From the NCBI GenBank assembly GCA_023423405.1, contig JAFAFR010000023.1:124001-188000 (forward strand): DNA of 64,000 nucleotides, written 5' to 3'. The notes below the pieces were generated by a model. It was not told where the DNA came from and did not search any database. It saw only the letters and a program-made list of their open reading frames with translations. Shown here piece after piece: positions 1 to 8,641 of this stretch; within the stretch, counting starts at the first letter, position 1; every line of letters starts with the position of its first letter. Both the position numbers and the translations under genes were made by a program. The stretch comes from Bacteroidota bacterium (GTDB lineage: Bacteria > Bacteroidota > Bacteroidia > Chitinophagales > Chitinophagaceae).

Positions 1-1
1 G

Positions 2-334
2 AAGGAACTGAGTACCAGTCCGGCTTTTGTAAATGATATGGTGAAATGCGGAGATGGCAATTTTATTCTCACAGGAAAAGTGAATGGGGCGGTGATTCCC
101 GGAAGCGTTAAAAAGGGAGGCACCGATGCTTTTTTGCTCAAAATAAACACCATCGGGGACGTTATATGGGCAAGGAATATCGGTAGCGCCCTGGAGGACG
201 TCGGTTATAAAATCAGAAAAATGACTTCCGGCGATTGTGCTGTTTTGGGGTTTTCACGAGGGAACAGCGACGAGGTTGTCAACCCATTCAGCGATGGAAG
301 CATGGATGGATGGATCTACCGTTTTGTGGATTGA
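2..334 (+). CDS. C-terminal fragment of a repeat (beta-propeller-like) protein
   Basis: The reading frame is open from the window edge, so the 5' end is missing and only about 110 C-terminal residues are visible. The sequence has the rhythm of SBBP/propeller-type repeats: phrases such as GGTDAFLLKIN and GDVIWARNIG, followed by a second partial repeat ending GSMDGWIYRFVD. Proteins of this kind are usually secreted or surface beta-propellers in Bacteroidota. No sorting domain follows the last repeat, because the stop comes directly after it. The function is unknown. The repeat assignment rests on pattern only. Confidence 0.6.
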   Translation, partial: KELSTSPAFVNDMVKCGDGNFILTGKVNGAVIPGSVKKGGTDAFLLKINTIGDVIWARNIGSALEDVGYKIRKMTSGDCAVLGFSRGNSDEVVNPFSDGSMDGWIYRFVD

Positions 335-422
335 GGCCGGTTGCGGCTTTTTCCCGCTTTTTCAGGTTCTCCAGTTGCCTTTGCAGCCCAATAACTTAAA
401 TATCCAACGGCGTCATATTGCG

Positions 423-516
423 GCGTTAAAAAACGGTATTTGCAACGAAAGGTGTTTTCACGGTTTTTACAGCCATGCACGTACACTAGCTTGCTTCCGC
501 ATAAAACGGAGGAAGG
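423..516 (+). repeat. Conserved leader, copy 1
   Basis: A non-coding stretch of about 94 bases shares several identical blocks with 1344-1438: GCGTTAAAAAACGG, CGAAAGGTGTTTTCAC and CTAGCTTGCTTCCGCATAAAACGG. It directly precedes the first DUF6934-like gene, as copy 2 does the second. It probably carries the promoter and untranslated leader of the cassette. The rest of 335-422 shows no gene. Confidence 0.75.
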
Positions 517-1065
517 ATGCGAAGTGGCAGCGAGGTATATGATTTGCAGCAGGACAAAGATGTCAGGCAACTTAAATTTTATTTCAGGAGCTCAGGCGAT
601 CGAAGGGTACTGAAGATCATTGGCTATTCGTTTTTGGGACAAATGATGGGGAAGGACTTGTATAATCTCGGTTTTGGAGACATCGACCGGAAAAACAACT
701 GCATTATAGATCACTTAGCTACCGGTAATGGAGATGTTTACAAAGTGTTGAACACCGTGCTGTCTACCATTCCGCTGTTTTTTGAGAATTTCAGGGATGC
801 CATTTTGATGGTGAAAGGCAGCGATGGAAGTCCTGCTTTCAGCGAATGGTGTAGGCTAACCTGCCGGAAGCATTGCGAACAACATTGCAGGAATGCCAAC
901 AGAAGAATCAAAATCTACCGCGGCTATGTAAACAAGTATTTCAAAGAGCTGTGTGTTGAATATCAATTTCTTGGTGAGTACAGGGATCGCCATCAGCAGG
1001 TTGTTCAGGAAGCGTATCAGCCGCATAGGGACTACGAGGCAGTATTTCTGTTTAAAAAAGCGTAA
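517..1065 (+). CDS. DUF6934-like protein, copy 1
   Basis: This 182-residue protein has no signal peptide. Its core fits the DUF6934 pattern from Bacteroidota: a short N-terminal beta region, a YNLGFGDID block, a TGNGDVYKVLNTVLSTI block, a variable middle, and a C-terminal EYQFLGEYRD followed by YEAVFLFKK. The middle holds a cysteine-rich insert (CRLTCRKHCEQHC) that is conserved in the second copy at 1400-1990. The ATG at 517 lies just after a GGAGGAAGG run, which supports this start. A 58-residue gene follows after 8 bases, so the two are probably co-transcribed. The family function is not known. The family name is from memory of its pattern and not from a search. Confidence 0.75.
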   Translation: MRSGSEVYDLQQDKDVRQLKFYFRSSGDRRVLKIIGYSFLGQMMGKDLYNLGFGDIDRKNNCIIDHLATGNGDVYKVLNTVLSTIPLFFENFRDAILMVKGSDGSPAFSEWCRLTCRKHCEQHCRNANRRIKIYRGYVNKYFKELCVEYQFLGEYRDRHQQVVQEAYQPHRDYEAVFLFKKA

Positions 1066-1073
1066 ATTCAGGC

Positions 1074-1250
1074 ATGGAAACCTTCGAAAAAATATCTGAT
1101 GAAGCGTTTGAAAGAATGTCAGAATTAGAGCAGTTGAATTATGTGAAGGAATTATTCAAAGGCAGGGAACCATTTCCCCGGCTTGTTGAAGAAGCCCGTC
1201 AACTGGTCAGCGAAATAAAAGTGTTTTCCTGGGACGAGCCCAAATCATAA
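1074..1250 (+). CDS. Small protein of the DUF6934 cassette, copy 1
   Basis: A 58-residue acidic, helical protein starts METFEKISDE and ends with a LVEEARQLVSEIK block. It was recognised because an equally long relative follows the second DUF6934-like gene (2000-2176) at the same spacing. The two share the pattern GREPFPRLVEEARQLVSEIK versus GREMFPGLLKEARQLVSEIK. Conservation of length, position and the C-terminal helix argues for a real gene. It may be a partner or antitoxin of the larger protein. That is inference from gene pairing only. Confidence 0.7.
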   Translation: METFEKISDEAFERMSELEQLNYVKELFKGREPFPRLVEEARQLVSEIKVFSWDEPKS

Positions 1251-1343
1251 CTATCTTCTCCAGTTTTACTGCGTCTTTCTTTTACCTTACCGGATCTATT
1301 CCCGGCTGAGCGGTTTCGAACAAAATACCCCGGGGTTTTAACT

Positions 1344-1438
1344 GCGTTAAAAAACGGCCTTTACGACGAAAGGTGTTTTCACTCTTTTAATAGCCCTGCA
1401 TGTGCACTAGCTTGCTTCCGCATAAAACGGGAGGAAGG
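1344..1438 (+). repeat. Conserved leader, copy 2
   Basis: This is the second copy of the leader described at 423-516, with the same blocks in the same order and spacing. One extra G in the run before AGGAAGG shifts the frame relative to copy 1. That opens a reading frame back to the ATG at 1400. Confidence 0.75.
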
Positions 1439-1990
1439 ATACAACATAATAAAGATGTGTACGATTTGCAGCAGTTCAATGATGGAAACCGCCTTGTGTT
1501 TTTCTTCATTAGTTACGGAGAACAGTATACAAGCATGATCATATCCTATGAATTTGTTGACACAATGATGGGAAGGGTGCTGTATAATCTTGGGTTTGGT
1601 ATTTTTGATGCGGTGAACAACTGTATCGTCGATCAGGTAACCACCGACAATGGAGATGTTTATAAGGTATTTAACACCGTATTGTCCACCATTCCGTTGT
1701 TCTTTGACCGGTTCATGGACTGTATCCTGATGGTTAAAGGCAGCGATGGAATAGCTGGTTTCGCAGACAGGTGCAAACTCACCTGCCGGAAACGATGCGA
1801 ACAGTATTGCCGGAACTTTAACAGGAGAATAAAAATCTACTGCGGTTACCTGAATAAAAATTTCAAAGAGCTGGTTGTCGAATACCAATTTTTTGGTGAG
1901 TTCCGGGATCAATATGGACGGCTTATCCTGGAAGAATACCAGCCGTATAAAGAATATGAAACGGTATTTGTTTTACGGAAAAAATTGTAA
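1400..1990 (+). CDS. DUF6934-like protein, copy 2
   Basis: This 196-residue paralogue of 517-1065 has the same core blocks (YNLGFGIFD, DNGDVYKVFNTVLSTI, EYQFFGEFRD, YETVFVLRKK) and the same cysteine-rich insert (CKLTCRKRCEQYC). The start is uncertain. The codon aligned with the copy 1 start is ATA at 1439. The in-frame ATG at 1400 lies inside the conserved leader and adds 13 residues of leader-like sequence. Either the ATG at 1400 is used or initiation has changed in this copy. The gene is followed after 9 bases by its small partner. The divergence between copies is large, so the duplication is not recent. Confidence 0.7.
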   Translation: MCTSLLPHKTGGRIQHNKDVYDLQQFNDGNRLVFFFISYGEQYTSMIISYEFVDTMMGRVLYNLGFGIFDAVNNCIVDQVTTDNGDVYKVFNTVLSTIPLFFDRFMDCILMVKGSDGIAGFADRCKLTCRKRCEQYCRNFNRRIKIYCGYLNKNFKELVVEYQFFGEFRDQYGRLILEEYQPYKEYETVFVLRKKL

Positions 1991-1999
1991 ATTAGCGGT

Positions 2000-2176
2000 A
2001 TGGTAGAAACAAAAAAACTTACAAAAGCAGCATTCGACCGGCTCACTGCCCAGGAGCAGTTTGCTTATGTGCGGGGTTTGTACCAGGGCAGGGAAATGTT
2101 TCCCGGGCTTCTTAAAGAAGCGCGCCAGTTGGTCAGCGAAATAAAAGCTTTTCCGTGGGATAAGCCTGCATCGTAA
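2000..2176 (+). CDS. Small protein of the DUF6934 cassette, copy 2
   Basis: A 58-residue protein starts MVETKKLTKA and is homologous to the product of 1074-1250 over its full length. The two share an F-x-R-(M/L)-(S/T) helix near the start, then EQ-x-x-YV, GRE-x-FP and EARQLVSEIK. It sits 9 bases after the second DUF6934-like gene. Its function is unknown. It is assigned as a real gene on the strength of the paired conservation. Confidence 0.7.
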   Translation: MVETKKLTKAAFDRLTAQEQFAYVRGLYQGREMFPGLLKEARQLVSEIKAFPWDKPAS

Positions 2177-2239
2177 CGCACTCCTCCGTTTCACCGGTTC
2201 TTCTATATTCGCGATTCCTGTTGCCTCCAAGGTTCTTTT

Positions 2240-3241
2240 CTACCGGCTCGATTGCCGGTTGACCAGTTTCGTGCGCAGCACAAACATTTTGTGCCTCGTC
2301 GTTTTTTTCTCTATCTCATCGATCAGCACTCCCATCGCCAGCTTACCCACTTCATAACCCGGCTGCATCACCGTGGTGAGCCCGGGCTGCACCACCGCAC
2401 TCACGGGATCATTGTTGAAACCCACGATCCGTATATCGCCCGGCACGGCATACCCTTTTTTGCGCGCCTGTTGTATCGCCATGATGGCCGTTAAATCATT
2501 GATGCAGAAAATGGCATCGGGCTGTGCATCCAATATTTTTTTGATCGCATTCAATGCATCTTCCTCAAAGGATTTGCAATGCACAATCAGTTTTTGCTCG
2601 GCATTGATGCGGTGGTCTTTCAACGCATCGAGGTAGCCCTGTTTTCTTTTTTGCGATACCGACAGGTCGCGCGGCCCACCAATATGCGCAATGCGCCGGC
2701 AGCCTTTCCTGATTAAATGGTTCACCGCCTTATAGGCCCCTTCGTATTCATCCACGATCACCTTGGTGCAATCGACCTCCGACAGGATGCGGTCGAACAT
2801 CACCACGGGAATGTCTTTCTGCTGCACTTCCTGGATAGCCTCGGCCGACTTCGTATCCTTCGACACAGAGATCAGCAGGCCATTGATGTTGCAGGCCACC
2901 AGTTTCCGGATACTCCTGTTCTCCTGGTCCACCCGCTCATTGCTCTGGCAGATCATCAGGTGGTAATTCTGCTCAATCGCCAGGTCTGTCATGCCACTCA
3001 GCGCCTCGGAGAAATAATTCGAATTGATCAGCGGCACCACCACACCAATGATGCGCGACTGCCTGGTCACCAGGCTCTGTGCAATAACGTTGGGTTCATA
3101 GCCCAGCTTCGCCGCCAGTTGCAGTACCGCATTCTTCGTGCTGCGATTCACATCCACTGCGTTGCGCAGGGCCCGCGATACCGTTGAAACAGATATGCCT
3201 AGCTCCCTTGCCAGGTCCTTGATCGTAACAGGGTTGGTCAT
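2240..3241 (-). CDS. LacI-family transcriptional regulator
   Basis: This 333-residue protein begins with a LacI-type helix-turn-helix (TIKDLARELGISVSTVSRAL, residues 6-25) and hinge. A periplasmic-binding-protein-like effector domain follows (PVVMFDR, HLIRKGCRRIAHIGG, CINDLTAIMA, GFNNDPVSAVVQPGLTTV). Length and order are typical of the family. It is divergent from the GH127-like gene at 3369, and a 16-bp near-palindrome lies between them, with a second before susC at 5481. It is therefore the likely sugar-responsive repressor of PUL 1 and of itself. The ligand is probably an arabinose-containing sugar, by inference from the enzymes it would control. Confidence 0.93.
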   Translation of the reverse strand: MTNPVTIKDLARELGISVSTVSRALRNAVDVNRSTKNAVLQLAAKLGYEPNVIAQSLVTRQSRIIGVVVPLINSNYFSEALSGMTDLAIEQNYHLMICQSNERVDQENRSIRKLVACNINGLLISVSKDTKSAEAIQEVQQKDIPVVMFDRILSEVDCTKVIVDEYEGAYKAVNHLIRKGCRRIAHIGGPRDLSVSQKRKQGYLDALKDHRINAEQKLIVHCKSFEEDALNAIKKILDAQPDAIFCINDLTAIMAIQQARKKGYAVPGDIRIVGFNNDPVSAVVQPGLTTVMQPGYEVGKLAMGVLIDEIEKKTTRHKMFVLRTKLVNRQSSR

Positions 3242-3268
3242 AACAATGCCTTTCTTGTTCGTTTGTAA

Positions 3269-3284
3269 CCGGAAACGTTACCGG
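3269..3284. promoter_or_regulatory. Putative LacI operator 1
   Basis: The sequence is CCGGAAACGTTACCGG, nearly self-complementary around a central CG as in LacI/CcpA-type operators. It lies between the divergent lacI-type gene and the GH127-like gene. The same sequence with one base changed occurs at 5481-5496. Confidence 0.75.
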
Positions 3285-3368
3285 AGACGTCCTTCCTCCA
3301 TTCCATGCGTCCCGCCTGAGGAATTGCTAATTTGAGGTCTTCAACATGTACTGAAAATATTTTACAGC

Positions 3369-5384
3369 ATGAAAGCTACCTTTTTTTTCTGCTCCCTTTT
3401 TTTATTCACTGCTGCCCGCACCCGGGCGGCGGAAAGGAGCAGCGCTGATTCCACGCCGCTTTACCTGCAGAACCGCCTGCCATTGCGCGAAAAGCCTTAC
3501 CTCGACCTGCCCTTTGGGGCCATCCAGCCGAAAGGATGGTTGAAGGAAACCCTGGTCGCCATGAAAGACGGCATGTGCGGCAACCTTGATGAGCTCTATC
3601 CTGTTGTGCTCGGCAAAAGAAACGGCTGGCTCGGCGGCGACGGCGATGTTTGGGAACGCGGTCCTTACTGGCTCGATGGCCTCGCACCCCTGGCCTATAT
3701 CCTCAACGACAAGGACCTTCAGAAAAAACTCCAGCCCTGGATCGAATGGTCCATCGCCCACCAGTTGCCCGACGGCTATTTCGGTCCCGTTCCTCCTGAA
3801 AAAGAACCCGCGCCCGAACCCGGCCTGCAGCGCGACCGCGCGCGCGACTGGTGGCCCAAAATGGTGATGCTCAAAGTGCTGCAGCAATATTATACCGCCA
3901 CTAGCGACCGACGCGTCATCGACCTCATGCTCCGCTATTCGCGCTACCAGCTCAAAACCCTGCCGGCCACGCCCCTCGGGCACTATAGCTGGTGGGGCGC
4001 CCAGCGCGCCGGCGACAACCTCCTGGTGGTCTACTGGCTCTACAACATCACCGGCGAAAAATTCCTGCTCGAACTCGCCGAGCTGATCCACAAACAATCC
4101 TTCGACTGGACCGGCACCTTCCTGCATACCAACCACCTCGCCACCACTTTCAAATTCCACGGCGTAAACCTGGCGCAGGGCATCAAGGAACCTGTGATCT
4201 ATTCGCAACAGAACAGCCATCCGCAATATCCCGGTGCGGTAAAAAAAGCCTTCGAAGACATACAAACCTACCAGGCCCAGGCCCACGGCCTCTATGGCGC
4301 CGATGAGCTCACGCGCGGCAACGACCCCAACCTCGGCTCCGAACTCTGCACCGCCGTGGAAATGATGTATTCGCTCGAAAACATGATCACCATCACCGGC
4401 GATGTATCGCAAATGGATTATCTCGAAAAGATCGTCTTCAATGCCATGCCCACTCAGGTGAGCGACGATTATACCACCCGCCAGTATTATCAGCAGGCCA
4501 ACCAGGTGATGGTCAGCCGTCACCACCGCAACTTCGTTACCAATTACGATGGCACCGACCAGTGCTTCGGGCTGCTCACCGGCTTCCCCTGTTGCACCAC
4601 CAATATGCACCAGGGCTGGCCCAAATTTGTGCAGCAGCTCTGGCACGCCACTTCCGACAACGGCGTGGCGGCGCTGCAATACGCCGCCTCTACCGTTACC
4701 CTTAAAGTGGCCGATGGAAAAGAGATCAGCTTTGAAGAAAAAACCGACTATCCCTTCGACGACCGCATCCAATTCACCTACAACTCACGCCATCAGCTCA
4801 CTTTCCCGCTCCACCTGCGCATTCCCGCCTGGTGCAGCAAGGCGAACATCTATGTAAACGGTGAACTGTGGCTCAGCGCCAACGGTAACCAGGTGGTGAA
4901 GGTGAACCGAAAATGGAAGGACCGCGATGTGGTGACCCTCGAACTGCCCATGCAATTGCGCAGCTCCCGTCTCTTCAACCAGAGCGTGGTGGTGGAAAGA
5001 GGTCCGCTCGTATATGCACTCAAAATCGGCGAGCAGTGGAAAGAAGTCAGCAACAGCGATAAATATGGAAATTACCGCGAAGTGCATCCCACCACGCCGT
5101 GGAACTATGGCCTCACCGACCTTGCCGTAAAGAAAATGGACAGCGTATTCCAGTTTCACAAACGCAAAGCGGTAGGAAAAAACCCCTGGAACCTGGAAAA
5201 TGCGCCGGTGTCATTAACAACAAAGGGGAAAAGAATTCCCGAATGGCAGATCTATAACGAATCAGCGGGACCGGTTCCCTACAGCGGCATCAAATACCTG
5301 AAAGAAGCACCGGAAGAAGAGATTGAACTCATCCCTTACGGATGCACTACGTTGCGCATCAGCCAGTTCCCGGTGGTGCAGTAA
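3369..5384 (+). CDS. GH127-type (DUF1680) beta-L-arabinofuranosidase-like enzyme
   Basis: This 671-residue secreted protein has a signal peptide of about 20 residues. It carries the (alpha/alpha)6 catalytic domain of the DUF1680/GH127 group and a C-terminal beta domain. The zinc-binding residues of the family are recognisable: E325 and C327 in GSELC, and the C408-C409 pair in GFPCCTTN. In GH127 enzymes a cysteine of this cluster is the nucleophile that releases L-arabinofuranose. It is divergent from lacI and upstream of susC, with an operator on each side and a terminator after it. It is distant from the second GH127 at 16204, so the two probably cut different linkages. Exact family (GH127, GH146 or a relative) cannot be settled by eye. 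Confidence 0.85.
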   Translation: MKATFFFCSLFLFTAARTRAAERSSADSTPLYLQNRLPLREKPYLDLPFGAIQPKGWLKETLVAMKDGMCGNLDELYPVVLGKRNGWLGGDGDVWERGPYWLDGLAPLAYILNDKDLQKKLQPWIEWSIAHQLPDGYFGPVPPEKEPAPEPGLQRDRARDWWPKMVMLKVLQQYYTATSDRRVIDLMLRYSRYQLKTLPATPLGHYSWWGAQRAGDNLLVVYWLYNITGEKFLLELAELIHKQSFDWTGTFLHTNHLATTFKFHGVNLAQGIKEPVIYSQQNSHPQYPGAVKKAFEDIQTYQAQAHGLYGADELTRGNDPNLGSELCTAVEMMYSLENMITITGDVSQMDYLEKIVFNAMPTQVSDDYTTRQYYQQANQVMVSRHHRNFVTNYDGTDQCFGLLTGFPCCTTNMHQGWPKFVQQLWHATSDNGVAALQYAASTVTLKVADGKEISFEEKTDYPFDDRIQFTYNSRHQLTFPLHLRIPAWCSKANIYVNGELWLSANGNQVVKVNRKWKDRDVVTLELPMQLRSSRLFNQSVVVERGPLVYALKIGEQWKEVSNSDKYGNYREVHPTTPWNYGLTDLAVKKMDSVFQFHKRKAVGKNPWNLENAPVSLTTKGKRIPEWQIYNESAGPVPYSGIKYLKEAPEEEIELIPYGCTTLRISQFPVVQ

Positions 5385-5403
5385 TAAGCCAAGTTTTCCT
5401 GAT

Positions 5404-5434
5404 AAAAAGACTTCTCTATGAGGAGTCTTTTTTT
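5404..5434 (+). terminator. Rho-independent terminator after the GH127-like gene
   Basis: A 12-bp stem (AAAAAGACTTCT with AGGAGTCTTTTT, one G-U pair) closes a 5-base loop and runs into a T tract. It lies 20 bases after the stop codon. It separates the first glycosidase from the susC operon, which has its own operator just downstream. Confidence 0.85.
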
Positions 5435-5480
5435 ATGCGCCAAACGCTGCTTTGAAAAGCTTTAGAGGATGTTAATTGTT

Positions 5481-5496
5481 CCGGGAACGTTACCGG
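5481..5496. promoter_or_regulatory. Putative LacI operator 2
   Basis: The sequence is CCGGGAACGTTACCGG, which differs from operator 1 at one position. It lies about 90 bases before the susC start and upstream of a weak promoter-like pair (TTTG at 5531, TAATTTAG at 5550). It links the susC operon to the LacI-type regulator at 2240-3241. Confidence 0.75.
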
Positions 5497-5585
5497 TCCA
5501 AAACAGGCAGAAACAGGCCCCAAAAAGAAATTTGAAATGACGGCGCAACTAATTTAGTCTGGCAAAATCATTAAACTATACTGTC

Positions 5586-8500
5586 ATGAGTAAATCACTC
5601 CTAACGCGTATTGCTTTTTCTCTTTTCTTTCTTTGTTGTGCGGCATTTTCCTTCGCGCAGCAGAGAACGGTTAAGGGAAATGTGCGCAGCAGCCGCGACG
5701 GATCTCCCGTTCAGGGAGCGTCTGTCACCATAAAAGGAAGTTCCGCAGGCACGGCCACCGATGAAGCCGGAAACTTCAGTCTAACCGTACCCGGAAACAA
5801 TACCGTGCTGGTGATCTCCAGCATCGGTTATGGAAACAAAGAACTTCGTGTAGGCGTAACCGATAACCTGGTTATCTCTGTCGACCCTGCCGCCGATGAA
5901 GGCGAAGATGTGGTAGTAGTGGGTTACGGCAGGAAAAGCAAAAAAGACCTCACGGGATCGGTAGTGCGGGTGAACGCCGATGAGATCCGCTACATGCCCA
6001 TGGCCAGTGCCGACCAGCTCCTGCAGGGCAAGGCCGCCGGTGTGCAGATCTCCAGCCAGAGCGGCACGCCCGGTGGCGGTGTAACGGTTAGGGTCAGGGG
6101 CACTTCCTCTTTCTCCGCCGGCTCACCTGCGTCGCAACCATTGTATATCATCGACGGTGTGTTCATGAACACTACCCCGCTCGGGCCCGCCGGCTATGGC
6201 GTGGAACAGCAGATCTCCAACCCGCTGGCCGATATCAACCCCGCCGACATCGCATCGGTGGAAGTGTTGAAAGACGCCAACAGCACGGCCATCTACGGAA
6301 GCCGCGGCGCCAACGGTGTGGTGCTCATCACCACCAAACGTGGTTCGCGCAACCAGAAGCCCCGCGTCAACTTCAACACGTATTTCGGATCGGCCAAGGC
6401 CACCAGGCTGCCCGATCTCATCACCGGTCCGCAAACCGGCGAACTCCTCAACGAAGTGTGGGTCAACGACGGAAAGAACCCGGCGAATATTCCCTATCCC
6501 AACGCACAAACCCTGCCCACTTATAACCGGGTGAACGACCTGTTCCGCACGGCATCCACGTACAATTTCGATCTCAACGTGAGTGGCGGCGATGCGCGCA
6601 ATGCCTATTTCGTTGGCGCCTCCTATTTCAAGCAGGACGGCATCCTGCGGCCGCAGACCTTCGACCGCGCCAGCTTCCGCCTCAACCTCGACAACCAGAT
6701 CAGCAGCAAATTCAAGCTCAGCACTTCCAACACCATCCTGCGCAATTTCCGCAAGATCGTGCCGAACGATAACTCCGGCGGCGGCCTGCTGCTGATGGGC
6801 CTGGGCAATTCAACGATCTATCCCACGTACAACGACGACGGTTCCTATTACCGCGGACCCGTGGGCAGCAATGCCCTTGCGGTGATCAATGAAAGCGATG
6901 AAACGTCTACGGGTATCCGTTATATCGGCAATATCTACGGTGAATGGGAGATCATTCCGCAACTCTTCTTCAAATCGAGCTGGAGCCTCGACTATAACGA
7001 TGCCAAAAACCGTGCTTTCAGCAGCACCATCCTGAACGGTCCCGGTTCCATCGCCAGCGCCTATGAACAGAACAACAGCCAGGTGAGCTGGATCAACGAA
7101 CAAACCCTGCGCTACAACTGGCGGCCCTCTTCTGCCCATGTGTTCAATTTCCTGGTGGGTAATACCGTGCAGAAGATCACCACGCAGAATGTGGGCGTGT
7201 ACGTATCCAATTTCCCCAACGACGACCTGCGTAACATCAGTTCGGCGGCCCAGGCCGATGGCTGGGGCGGCGGCACCGTACAGAGCGCACTCGTTTCCTT
7301 CTTCGGTCGCGCCGATTATTCGCTCAACAACAAATACATTTTCGACGTGAGCGCAAGGGGCGATGCTTCCAGCCGCTTCGGCGCCAACAACCGCTGGGGC
7401 TTCTTTCCCTCTGCCGGCTTTGCCTGGCGCGTGATCAACGAAGATTTCATGAAGGGCCAGGACCTCTTCTCCAACCTGAAATTCAAAACCAGCTACGGCG
7501 TTACGGGTTCGCAGGAAACCATCAGCGAATACGCCAGTCGCGGCCTTTGGGTGGGGAACGACAACTACCTGATGCAGCCCGGCACCATGCCTTCGCAGAT
7601 CGCCAACCCTGATCTGAAATGGGAGCAGACCAAACAATTCAATATTGGCCTGGAACTGGGCTTCTTCAACAACCGCCTCGAAGCAGAGATCAACTATTAC
7701 AACAAAATGACCAACGGCGTGTTGCTGAACAAGCCCGTGCCAATGTCCACCGGTTTCAGCACCATCGCGTATAACGGCGGCGACATCAGCAACAAGGGCA
7801 TTGAGCTCGCCATCAACGCCGGCATCATCCGCAACGAAGACCTGCGCTGGGATGTGAGTTTCAACCTCGCGCACAACAAGAACAAGATCGAAAAACTCGA
7901 TGCACCTTATTTCGAACCTTTCAGCCGCCGCTTCATTCTCTTCCAGGAAGGACAGCCCGTGAACGGCTTCTGGCTCTGGAACCAGGAAGGGGTAGACCCG
8001 CAAACAGGTAATGCCGTGTACACCGACCTCGACAAGAACGGTGTGATCAACGACGAAGACCGCATGATCCTGGGCACCAACCAGCCCAACCTGCTTGGCG
8101 GACTCAGCTCTACGCTGCGTTACAAGGGATTCGATTTCTCCTTTGCCCTGGCCTATGAGTGGGGACAGGACATTGTGAACTGGAACACCTTCTTCATGGT
8201 ATCGGGCGGTACGCGCATCAACGGCGCCACCGGCCAGGCCACCTGGGGTTATTTTCCGCAGCAGCTCGACCGCTGGCAGCAACCGGGCGATATCACGGAT
8301 ATCCCCAAAGTGGGCGGTACACCTGATGAGCGCACCAACAACTATGGCCGCTACACCAGCCGCGCAATGGAAGACGGTTCCTATACCCGCCTGCGCAACG
8401 TAACCATCGGTTATACGTTGCCGGTAGACCTCACACGTAAGGCCGGTATCAGCAATGCACGCATTTACCTGATGGGAACCAACCTGCTCACCTTCACCAG

Positions 8501-8621
8501 CTACAGCGGACTGGATCCCGAGATCAATGCCGGTGGTGGTAAGGGTACTGTGGGCGGTGTGGAAATGTTCACCGTTCCCCAACCCAAAACCATCCAGGCA
8601 GGTATCAACATCAGTTTTTAA
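5586..8621 (+). CDS. SusC-type TonB-dependent outer membrane transporter (PUL 1)
   Basis: This 1011-residue protein has a signal peptide ending near SFAQ. A carboxypeptidase-regulatory-like domain follows (residues about 27-100, VKGNVRSSRDGSPVQGASV). Next come a TonB-box-like EDVVVVGYG, a plug domain (LLQGKAAGVQI, VRVRGTSS, PLYIIDGV, VLKDANSTAIYGSRGANGVV) and a long beta-barrel ending in an aromatic residue (GINISF). It imports oligosaccharides across the outer membrane together with the SusD partner 20 bases downstream. The PUL enzymes suggest arabinose-rich oligosaccharides as cargo. Control by the LacI operator at 5481 is likely. Confidence 0.97.
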   Translation: MSKSLLTRIAFSLFFLCCAAFSFAQQRTVKGNVRSSRDGSPVQGASVTIKGSSAGTATDEAGNFSLTVPGNNTVLVISSIGYGNKELRVGVTDNLVISVDPAADEGEDVVVVGYGRKSKKDLTGSVVRVNADEIRYMPMASADQLLQGKAAGVQISSQSGTPGGGVTVRVRGTSSFSAGSPASQPLYIIDGVFMNTTPLGPAGYGVEQQISNPLADINPADIASVEVLKDANSTAIYGSRGANGVVLITTKRGSRNQKPRVNFNTYFGSAKATRLPDLITGPQTGELLNEVWVNDGKNPANIPYPNAQTLPTYNRVNDLFRTASTYNFDLNVSGGDARNAYFVGASYFKQDGILRPQTFDRASFRLNLDNQISSKFKLSTSNTILRNFRKIVPNDNSGGGLLLMGLGNSTIYPTYNDDGSYYRGPVGSNALAVINESDETSTGIRYIGNIYGEWEIIPQLFFKSSWSLDYNDAKNRAFSSTILNGPGSIASAYEQNNSQVSWINEQTLRYNWRPSSAHVFNFLVGNTVQKITTQNVGVYVSNFPNDDLRNISSAAQADGWGGGTVQSALVSFFGRADYSLNNKYIFDVSARGDASSRFGANNRWGFFPSAGFAWRVINEDFMKGQDLFSNLKFKTSYGVTGSQETISEYASRGLWVGNDNYLMQPGTMPSQIANPDLKWEQTKQFNIGLELGFFNNRLEAEINYYNKMTNGVLLNKPVPMSTGFSTIAYNGGDISNKGIELAINAGIIRNEDLRWDVSFNLAHNKNKIEKLDAPYFEPFSRRFILFQEGQPVNGFWLWNQEGVDPQTGNAVYTDLDKNGVINDEDRMILGTNQPNLLGGLSSTLRYKGFDFSFALAYEWGQDIVNWNTFFMVSGGTRINGATGQATWGYFPQQLDRWQQPGDITDIPKVGGTPDERTNNYGRYTSRAMEDGSYTRLRNVTIGYTLPVDLTRKAGISNARIYLMGTNLLTFTSYSGLDPEINAGGGKGTVGGVEMFTVPQPKTIQAGINISF

Positions 8622-8641
8622 ATCATCACAAACGAATTCGC

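Noticed and set aside
3402..4772. Long antisense frame (456 codons) opposite the GH127-like gene
   Set aside because: It is a mirror of the plus-strand gene, caused by GC-rich third positions. Its translation has no domain pattern, while the plus strand has a complete enzyme.
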